Below, piece after piece: positions 5,359 to 10,489 of a stretch of 10,489 bases of DNA. The stretch's first letter is position 1; each line of letters starts with the position of its first letter. Below the pieces are notes generated by a model, which had not been told where the DNA came from, made no database searches, and saw only the letters and a list, made by a program, of their open reading frames with translations. This DNA is from Gemmatimonadota bacterium. GTDB taxonomy: Bacteria > GCA-2686955. Location of the stretch: contig JALXCG010000830.1 in NCBI GenBank assembly GCA_026991065.1, forward strand, positions 1 to 10,489. The letters are read 5' to 3'. A program made the translations under genes and the position numbers.

Positions 5359-7400
5359 GACCGCACCTCCGTTTCCTTCTTGGAATCGGCGAAACTGGCG
5401 AGAAAGACGCGTGTGCCGCCATGAATCAGAACCCCGATCACGACCAGGATCAGTGACCAGCGGCCGATGACATCTACCCAAGGGAAGCTCTCGTAGCCCA
5501 GCAGGTAGATTCCCGCCCTGGTGGCATTCGGTTGATAGAGCAAGCGTCCGTCGTCGCTCAGCAGCAGATCTCCCGCCAAGCGCACCGTGGCATCCTGAAC
5601 CATCACCGGCATAACGCCGCCCGGAACATAATCCGCCAGCACCGTACTCCGGCTGAAGCGGGAGTCGCCGCCGTGGCAGACCCTGCAATCACGCAGCGCC
5701 GCTACTCCCGGGGCCACGTCATGGTGAACACCGTAGGGTTGAATCTCACCGCGAATCTCAGCATCGGCGACGCCCGCCGATTGCAGCGCCTGCTGTATCG
5801 CGGCCACTTTGGCGTCGCTGTCCAGACGCAACTCTTCGATCGTCACGGAACCATCGTGATTCTCATCCAGCGCCTGAACAATGCTGCGCCGATAACTGCC
5901 GTCGGCGGCAAAAAGCGCTTGTTGCAGTTGCGGCAGAGGCACGGGGCGGCCGCGCTGCCGATCGAGCCAATACCAAGTGGTGACCAGATTCTGCGGCGCC
6001 AAACGCGTACTGCCATCCAACTCGTTGCGCTGTAGCAGCACCGGCTGGTAACCAGCGACCAAAGTGCGTGGATCGTGTGGATCGCCCTTCACCCCGCGGT
6101 AGTTCACAAGTGCCTCCCGCTCCGGACTGAGCAGAGTCCAGTCGGTCTGCCGGCGAGCCGCCGCGTAGAGCCGCGGAACGTGACACGCCTCGCAGCGCAT
6201 GCTGCTCATGTGACGCTCGACCGACGGCAGCCAGGTGTGGGTTCCCTCCAACCGGTGACAGTCGACGCAGTCGCGTCCACTGCCATCCAGGTCGCGCGCA
6301 ACCGTCGCCTGCGAAGAGTGCCCCTTGCCGAAATCGTGGCTCGGAGTCTTGAGAAACTCGCCGATCGCGAGCCGCCCGGTGGGGTGTTTCAGGTGGGTGG
6401 GCTGAGTCTGCCGCGACTCGGCAAAAAAGGCGGGATTGTTGAGCGACCCGTGACAGTCGCTGCAAACCAGCAGACGCTCCGCATGAACATCCCAGGGGCG
6501 ACTCAACTCCTCCTTGCCCGCGACGTTCATTCCGGAGCGCCGAATGCGCGTCCCGGCAATGATCTCGCCGGTGGTCTCGGTCATCGGCCGGTCGACCGAA
6601 GGCGGCAGGAAGAAGGGCTCATCCGGGCCATCCTGCACCGCGCCGTGACAGATTCCGCAGTTGTGGCTGGCCGGCTTGCGCAGCGGCAGCAGCGTGGCGG
6701 GAACCTTGCCGTCGGCATCGAAATGATCCGCGGCATACTGCCACTGCCCCGCTTCTCGGGTTACCAGACCGGTTTCCGCCAAGGTCGCGGTCGCCGCCCA
6801 GGCAAAACGCCCCGCCCGCAGCTCCGCGCTTCGCTCATCGACCGCCGGATCCGGCAGATGGCAGAGGAAGCAGTTCATCTCCACCACCCCGGAACTCTGC
6901 CAATCCCACGGTTCGGAAGTGCCTGGCTCGACCCCACGGACATGAGTCAAAGGACTCGTGGATGCGTTGCTCGGCAGCTCCATCAGCGACCGGCCATCCG
7001 CGCTTTGCACGGCAAAACCGCCACCCACGTGATGGGTGCCGAAGCGCCGCAGCCAGTCTGCCAGCCCGAGATCGAACTGCTCCGGATCGAAGCGCTCGTA
7101 GGTAAGCGGATCGAAGCGTTCAAGCAGCCCGGGGCCGTGGTCGAAACCGCGTCCACTGGGAGTGAACTTCTCTTCGTTGGTGCCCAGCCACACATGGTAG
7201 CTGTGCCCGGCGATGTAACCGGTGTCGTGGCAAGCGCCGCAAGTGCGCATGGTCGAAACCGGCCGCCCGGTTGTCAAGGCCGCGCCACCATCAATGTCGA
7301 TCAGTTCCACCGGTGGATGCAGAGCTGACACCGAGGCAAGAGCCGGGGCGGGCAGCAGCATCAGACCCAAGCAACCGCTGAATGCACGCAGCAACTTCAT
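5355..7400 (-). CDS. Seven-haem cytochrome c with an EF-hand and a C-terminal membrane anchor, 681 aa
   Basis: The signal peptide (residues 1-22, cleavage after ALA) exports the protein. Seven CXXCH haem c sites start at residues 54, 177, 248, 313, 378, 403 and 572. Residues 512-523 (DENHDGSVTIEE) form a textbook EF-hand calcium loop, with D512, N514, D516, S518 and E523 at ligand positions, in a 165-residue haem-free stretch between haems 6 and 7. A single membrane helix at about 647-668 would anchor it with the haems in the periplasm, next to the cytochrome b encoded immediately downstream. I do not recognise a named family. A role as electron relay between cytochrome b and the octahaem cytochrome, or as a catalytic subunit itself, is inferred. 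The ATG at 7400 is chosen because a signal peptide starts there, it overlaps the previous stop as ATGA, and a G-rich site precedes it. The longer open frame upstream is hydrophilic. Confidence 0.88.
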   Translation of the reverse strand: MKLLRAFSGCLGLMLLPAPALASVSALHPPVELIDIDGGAALTTGRPVSTMRTCGACHDTGYIAGHSYHVWLGTNEEKFTPSGRGFDHGPGLLERFDPLTYERFDPEQFDLGLADWLRRFGTHHVGGGFAVQSADGRSLMELPSNASTSPLTHVRGVEPGTSEPWDWQSSGVVEMNCFLCHLPDPAVDERSAELRAGRFAWAATATLAETGLVTREAGQWQYAADHFDADGKVPATLLPLRKPASHNCGICHGAVQDGPDEPFFLPPSVDRPMTETTGEIIAGTRIRRSGMNVAGKEELSRPWDVHAERLLVCSDCHGSLNNPAFFAESRQTQPTHLKHPTGRLAIGEFLKTPSHDFGKGHSSQATVARDLDGSGRDCVDCHRLEGTHTWLPSVERHMSSMRCEACHVPRLYAAARRQTDWTLLSPEREALVNYRGVKGDPHDPRTLVAGYQPVLLQRNELDGSTRLAPQNLVTTWYWLDRQRGRPVPLPQLQQALFAADGSYRRSIVQALDENHDGSVTIEELRLDSDAKVAAIQQALQSAGVADAEIRGEIQPYGVHHDVAPGVAALRDCRVCHGGDSRFSRSTVLADYVPGGVMPVMVQDATVRLAGDLLLSDDGRLLYQPNATRAGIYLLGYESFPWVDVIGRWSLILVVIGVLIHGGTRVFLASFADSKKETEVRS
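5365..5370 (-). promoter_or_regulatory. Ribosome binding site that sets the GTG start of cytochrome b
   Basis: The - strand reads GGAGGT here, a perfect Shine-Dalgarno match six bases before GTG at 5358-5356. It decides the start of the cytochrome b gene in favour of GTG over the downstream ATG. It lies inside the last codons of the seven-haem cytochrome gene, so ribosomes finishing that gene can restart directly. Confidence 0.75.
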
Positions 7401-8863
7401 TGTGCTTCCCCCCCTTCCGAGTGCAGAAGATCCAGCTGCCGGCGGCCTCCGCGATCGCGCGGATCGCCGGGATAGCCCAGTGCCGCCCAATCCATCCGCC
7501 CATGCTCGCCATGACAGTCGGCGCACTGCAGCGCTTCCTCTTTGGTGGCTACCATGTGCGATTGCGGCCAATACATCTCGGTCCGGGCAAAGCCATATTC
7601 GCCGCTGTATTTCAAACCGGTGATCGGTTCCGCCTGGCGGCAGGCCCGGTCCCAGTCAAACTCAGTCCAGTAGCCACCCGGGCCGACCGTATTGGGCACC
7701 AGGAAATACTTATACTTCTTGTCGTAAATCTGGTTGCCCCGATGCACCTTGAACGGCCAGATCTTGGCCGTGGGATCGGCAATGTCGCCACGGGGCGAAT
7801 TCAGCGCAGTCACTCCTTCCGGGTCGATCTTGTCGCCCTTCAGGTAGCGGTTCGCGAGGCCGTTGTACCAGTAGTATTCGGGCACTACGTTGCGCTCGTA
7901 GCGGAAACGCCCCTTGATCTTCATGTAGACGTGGTGATCGGTAATCGGCAGATCCTGCCCCGCCTCCGACCAGTCCCAGTGCATCTTGGTGGCTTCGCGA
8001 ACGGCAAACTCGGGAATGTGGCACGTCTGGCAAGCCACCGCGGCAACGTGCGCGTTCAACCGTTCGTTCTCATGGGGTGCTTCAACGTGACAGTCGGTGC
8101 AACCGATACCGGCGACATCGTCCACACTGACCGACATTGAGCGGCCCGGGATCTTGTGATTCTCGGCATGGTGGCACTCAACACAGGAAAAATCCAAGCG
8201 CCCCATGTGGACATCGATCTCTTCACTGGGGAAAAACATCGTCTGGTCGAGGTCACCATGCTTGACCGCATCGCCACCGCCACCGTTGAAATGGCAGTAG
8301 CCACAATTGGTGCGCTCCGGCAGCCCCACGCTCTTGGCCGCCGCCAGCAGATCGACATCCGCCGGGGGATTTCCCGCCCGGCCCTTGCGGTAGCCGCCAC
8401 TCTGGTCATGGCAGACCAGACAATCGATGTGCGTCGGGTCGTCGAAATCGAAATTCTGATCATGCCAATCATATCCGGCATGACAGGTGGTGCACTTCGG
8501 CCAGTTGCTCTCCACGCTGATACAGAAGTTGTTCAGCAGGTTCTTTTTGCCAATGGCGACCGGCTGGTCATGCCCCGGCACTTGGGCGGGGGTTCCATGC
8601 CACTGCCAGTGGGCGGTGTGGAGAAACTCCTCTCCCTGCTCGGCGTGGCATTCAAGACAGGCGCGCGTAACCGCGGGACCATCGACGAACTCCAAACCGG
8701 CAAAGAACCTTGAGTGGTCCACGTGCGCGACGTGGCTCGGAAGGCGCGAAAAGGGATCATCCCGCCGCTCTTGCGCAAAGCCTTGAAAGCGGACCAACGC
8801 AGTGATCGCACCCAATACGCTCAACACAACGGCGACCAGAAGGAGCGAGTGCTTTGCACCCAT
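7397..8863 (-). CDS. otr: Octahaem cytochrome c, tetrathionate reductase (OTR) family, 488 aa
   Basis: Eight CXXCH haem c motifs start at residues 69, 124, 148, 187, 227, 255, 278 and 447, with the long gap before the last one typical of the OTR family. Residues 152-162 read HDQSGGYRKGR. K160 sits where the family's unusual lysine haem ligand is expected (Lys153 in the Shewanella oneidensis enzyme); this alignment is from memory. The Shewanella enzyme reduces tetrathionate, nitrite and hydroxylamine in vitro, but its physiological substrate is unsettled. A hydrophobic N-terminus (7-24) is a signal peptide or an uncleaved anchor; the rest is soluble and periplasmic. The ATG at 8863 has GAGGTGA five bases upstream and is the first gene of the operon. 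The neighbours (cytochrome b, seven-haem cytochrome, YeeE/YedE pair, rhodanese fold) favour a sulfur oxyanion as the natural substrate. Confidence 0.9.
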   Translation of the reverse strand: MGAKHSLLLVAVVLSVLGAITALVRFQGFAQERRDDPFSRLPSHVAHVDHSRFFAGLEFVDGPAVTRACLECHAEQGEEFLHTAHWQWHGTPAQVPGHDQPVAIGKKNLLNNFCISVESNWPKCTTCHAGYDWHDQNFDFDDPTHIDCLVCHDQSGGYRKGRAGNPPADVDLLAAAKSVGLPERTNCGYCHFNGGGGDAVKHGDLDQTMFFPSEEIDVHMGRLDFSCVECHHAENHKIPGRSMSVSVDDVAGIGCTDCHVEAPHENERLNAHVAAVACQTCHIPEFAVREATKMHWDWSEAGQDLPITDHHVYMKIKGRFRYERNVVPEYYWYNGLANRYLKGDKIDPEGVTALNSPRGDIADPTAKIWPFKVHRGNQIYDKKYKYFLVPNTVGPGGYWTEFDWDRACRQAEPITGLKYSGEYGFARTEMYWPQSHMVATKEEALQCADCHGEHGRMDWAALGYPGDPRDRGGRRQLDLLHSEGGEAQ

Positions 8864-9055
8864 CGGCTCACCTCGTCAGTTTCTGTTCTGGCCCGCCCGG
8901 CCCCGGTGGACGCCCATCCACGGCAGCGCCAAGCCAGGAACGCGATAAAAACCCCGAACTCACCGCAGACTCTCCGCGGCAACAGCATCTCGGACCAGTG
9001 TCTTTTTCGTGGGGAAGGGTGATGGAAATCGGCAGTATGGCACCAGCCGCCTTTT

Positions 9056-9084
9056 TTGTCACCTAAATCTACTGAAAGTGCAAT
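9056..9084 (+). promoter_or_regulatory. Weak candidate sigma70 promoter towards the methyltransferase
   Basis: TTGTCA at 9056-9061 matches five of six bases of the -35 consensus. TGCAAT at 9079-9084 matches four of six bases of the -10 box, with a 17-base spacer. It sits in the most AT-rich part of the region. It would give a leader of about 220 bases before the methyltransferase. A nearer alternative is the TATACA at 9269-9274, about 40 bases before the start codon, but that has no good -35. Both are pattern matches only. Confidence 0.2.
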
Positions 9085-9093
9085 AAATTATTG
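9081..9093. promoter_or_regulatory. Perfect inverted repeat CAATAA-A-TTATTG, candidate operator
   Basis: Two six-base arms are exact reverse complements around a single A. Such an AT-only-core palindrome stands out in this GC-rich sequence and lies between two divergent starts, overlapping the -10 of the candidate + strand promoter. It could bind a dimeric regulator controlling both directions. It does not match the FNR/CRP-type half-sites I know, so no regulator is named. Confidence 0.3.
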
Positions 9094-9163
9094 GAGCGCT
9101 CTCCGGCCATCTCCCCGGATCCGGAAAATCCCTCTAACCTATTGTTTGCGCGTGCGCTCAACC

Positions 9164-9179
9164 GCCGGCGTGAGCCGGC
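9164..9179 (+). other. GC hairpin with a GUGA (GNRA) tetraloop
   Basis: GCCGGC at 9164-9169 and 9174-9179 pair fully around GTGA. As RNA this is a six-pair all-GC stem capped by a GNRA-class tetraloop, a very stable fold. No T-run follows, so it is not an intrinsic terminator. If transcription starts upstream, it would lie in the 5' leader of the methyltransferase gene. Confidence 0.3.
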
Positions 9180-9313
9180 CCCGGCGCCCCGGAGTAACAT
9201 TCGCAGGCATGGAATCTCCCGACGCTATGACGCATCGCGGCATCAGCTACACTCTTCCACTGCACGATTATACACAAGCTACACAATCCGCTTGAGCGAC
9301 ACCGAGGCAGAGA

Positions 9314-9946
9314 ATGTTTCACTTGAACAGCAACAGTTCTTTTCGCAGCAGCGACGCGGCAGATGAAAAATCCCGCCGCTTTTTCAATCGGGTGGCTTTT
9401 GCCTTCCCGCTTATCGAGCGTGCCCTCCTGCCCGGCTACCGCCAGGCGCTCGCCGCCACCCGGCTGGATACTGCGCTGACGGTCCTTGACCTGGGCACTG
9501 GAACCGGGATCCTGGCCGCGGCTTTTGCTGAGCGCGGTCACGTGGTGAAGGGGCTGGATTTCGCTCAACGGCTCCTGCAGCGTGCCGTTCGCCGTCACCC
9601 AACGGTTGCGTTCGAACTCTTTAACCTGGCCGACCTGGATTCCCTGCCAACCAACTCCTGGGACGTGGTCTCGATGGGCTATCTCCTCCACGGCCTTGAC
9701 CGCGACTTCCGCCAGGCGGTCCTCCGCGAAGCCGCGCGCATCGCCAACTCCCATGTGCTGATCTTTGACTACGGCGAACCGGGCAACGCGTTGGTGCGTT
9801 TCATTGAATGGATCGAGGGTCCCCACTATCCAGAGTTTCTTCGGGACTCGCGGGCCATCGATTTCGCCAGAGCCGGGCTCACCCTGCGCCACCATCGACC
9901 GATGCGCGGTTCCGGCGCCATGTGGCTCTGTGTGCCCGACTCCTGA
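9314..9946 (+). CDS. Class I SAM-dependent methyltransferase, 210 aa
   Basis: The core Rossmann methyltransferase fold is clear. Motif I, VLDLGTGTG, at residues 57-65 binds the methionine part of S-adenosylmethionine. D82 after the second strand should bind the ribose, and NLADLDSLP (104-112) and DVVSMGYLLHGL (117-128) form motifs II and III. No cysteine ladder, signal peptide or membrane segment is present, so it is cytoplasmic. The N-terminal part (FFNRVAFAFPLIERALLPGY) faintly resembles UbiE/MenG-type quinone methyltransferases, but the match is too weak to assign a substrate. GAGG at 9304-9307 lies six bases before the ATG. The gene diverges from the cytochrome operon and converges on hemY, with only 19 bases between the stops and no clear terminator there. 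Confidence 0.8.
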   Translation: MFHLNSNSSFRSSDAADEKSRRFFNRVAFAFPLIERALLPGYRQALAATRLDTALTVLDLGTGTGILAAAFAERGHVVKGLDFAQRLLQRAVRRHPTVAFELFNLADLDSLPTNSWDVVSMGYLLHGLDRDFRQAVLREAARIANSHVLIFDYGEPGNALVRFIEWIEGPHYPEFLRDSRAIDFARAGLTLRHHRPMRGSGAMWLCVPDS

Positions 9947-9965
9947 ACCCGCCCCGCGCAACCAA

Positions 9966-10489
9966 TCAGGGTGAAGAAAAGGTTCCACCGAGAGCAGCCT
10001 CGACCGCCCTTCCAACCGCCTCCGCGGCCGCGGTGCACTCATTAATGCCGATGCCGCGAAACGCATTGCCGACCAGGTGGACACCGGGTGGCAAGGCCTC
10101 TTCCACCGCCGCCACGCGGGCCAGATGGCCCAACTCATATTGCGGAATCGCTTCGGGCCAACGGCTGATCCGGGTGTATTGCGGGGTGCCGCAGACGCCC
10201 ATCAGTGCGCTCAACTCCGCCAACACGGTGGCGATCAGTTCCGACTCCGGCAGCAGCGCCAGATCACCCTGCCGCCGCCCCCCAACCAGCGTGCGCAGCA
10301 ACACCTTGCCGCGGGGAGATCGCGCTCCGGGGAAGATCGCCGAAGTCCACAGCGAGCCCAGAATTGCGCGCCGCTCAATCCCCGGACAGAGGAATCCGAA
10401 TCCGGCGACCGGCCCCGGCAGATCCGCGCCGTCGAAGAGCATCTCCACCACCGCCACCGCCGCATAGGGGATGCGCCGGCAGGCCTCCA
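9966..10489 (-). CDS. hemY: Protoporphyrinogen oxidase (HemY type), C-terminal part, runs off the window
   Basis: This enzyme oxidises protoporphyrinogen IX to protoporphyrin IX, the penultimate step of haem synthesis, using FAD. The frame is open from the right window edge to a TGA at 9968-9966, giving about 174 C-terminal residues; the start lies beyond the window. The visible part has features of the HemY family: GFGFLCPGIERRAILG with a following SAIFPGARSP, then a late IPQYELGHLARV stretch, and the C-terminal FAD-contact motif GVHLVGNAFRGIGINECTAAA. It differs from the small flavodoxin-like HemG of E. coli, although databases sometimes use hemG for both. A haem-synthesis gene beside an operon encoding fifteen c-type haem sites is fitting, but the two are not co-transcribed. 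Confidence 0.85.
   Translation of the reverse strand, partial: EACRRIPYAAVAVVEMLFDGADLPGPVAGFGFLCPGIERRAILGSLWTSAIFPGARSPRGKVLLRTLVGGRRQGDLALLPESELIATVLAELSALMGVCGTPQYTRISRWPEAIPQYELGHLARVAAVEEALPPGVHLVGNAFRGIGINECTAAAEAVGRAVEAALGGTFSSP

Larger units (their letters stand above)
8864..9313. other. Divergent intergenic region, 450 bases, regulatory
   Basis: This gap separates the start of the - strand cytochrome operon from the start of the + strand methyltransferase, so it must hold two promoters. Several short open frames cross it, but none has a convincing ribosome site, codon use or recognisable protein, and I see no RNA gene. It contains an AT-rich island around 9051-9093, a perfect 13-base inverted repeat (9081-9093), the palindrome CCGGATCCGG (9115-9124), a GC hairpin (9164-9179), a pair of AGCTACAC repeats (9245-9252 and 9277-9284) and an interrupted inverted repeat GTGGA/TCCAC (8906-8921) about 43-58 bases before the octahaem start. 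Confidence 0.7.

Noticed and set aside
6075-7328. Long + strand open frame (417 codons) opposite the seven-haem cytochrome
   Set aside because: The opposite strand encodes seven CXXCH sites, an EF-hand and a signal peptide. This frame shows nothing recognisable.
8920-9050. Sigma54 (-24/-12) promoter for the cytochrome operon
   Set aside because: Two - strand sites resemble TGGC...TGC (in TGGCTTGGCGCTGC and TGGTGCCATACTGC), but both have nine bases between GG and GC instead of the required ten.
9031-9057. Intrinsic terminator suggested by the T-run at 9052-9057
   Set aside because: Only a three-pair stem (GGC/GCC) can be formed before the T-run, and no gene ends upstream of it on the + strand.
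8854-9295. Short + strand open frames in the divergent intergenic region
   Set aside because: They have mixed composition, no good ribosome sites and no recognisable protein; this stretch looks regulatory.
9158-10138. Long - strand open frame opposite the methyltransferase and overlapping hemY
   Set aside because: It overlaps two genes with clear family motifs and has no recognisable content of its own.
1-10489. CRISPR array, insertion sequence, tRNA or rRNA genes
   Set aside because: I saw no spaced repeats, transposase, terminal inverted repeats or RNA gene signatures anywhere in the window.

Overview
This is a GC-rich bacterial window from a Gram-negative, c-type-cytochrome-rich, respiring organism. 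A Desulfuromonadota/Geobacter-like relative is my best guess, because multiheme cytochromes, tight ATGA-coupled operons and an oxygen-dependent-type (HemY-family) protoporphyrinogen oxidase occur together. That placement is inference from gene content only.

Layout. (1) Bases 1-2881, + strand: the 3' end of an unrecognised gene with a proline/acid-rich tail, then nnrS (membrane protein of nitric-oxide stress), then an FAD-dependent oxidoreductase of the geranylgeranyl reductase/FixC type, packed with a 2-base gap and an ATGA overlap. (2) Bases 2921-8863, - strand: a compact six-gene operon read from right to left. It encodes an octaheme cytochrome c of the tetrathionate reductase (OTR) family, a seven-heme cytochrome with a built-in EF-hand and a C-terminal membrane anchor, a small di-heme-type cytochrome b, two half-size YeeE/YedE sulfur transporters, and an exported rhodanese-fold protein. 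The first four genes overlap by 4 bases (ATGA, GTGA, ATGA) and the last two are 12 bases apart. The two blocks converge on a hairpin at 2879-2910. (3) Bases 8864-9313: a 450-base divergent intergenic region with an AT-rich island, a perfect inverted repeat and a GC hairpin. (4) Bases 9314-9946, + strand: a class I SAM-dependent methyltransferase. (5) Bases 9966 to the window edge, - strand: the C-terminal part of a HemY-type protoporphyrinogen oxidase.

How it may work together. The central operon looks like a periplasmic sulfur-redox module. Cytochrome b would exchange electrons with the quinone pool, the anchored seven-heme protein would relay them, and the OTR-family octaheme protein would act on a small oxyanion such as tetrathionate or a nitrogen oxide. 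The YeeE/YedE halves would move a reduced sulfur compound across the membrane.

The most striking element is the last gene. Its rhodanese domain has serine where the catalytic cysteine belongs, and the only cysteine in the whole protein is the penultimate residue of a C-terminal GGGCG tail. That tail resembles the GGCGG swinging arm by which SoxY carries sulfur intermediates in the Sox pathway. I infer that this protein may be a covalent sulfur carrier serving the cytochromes and the transporters.
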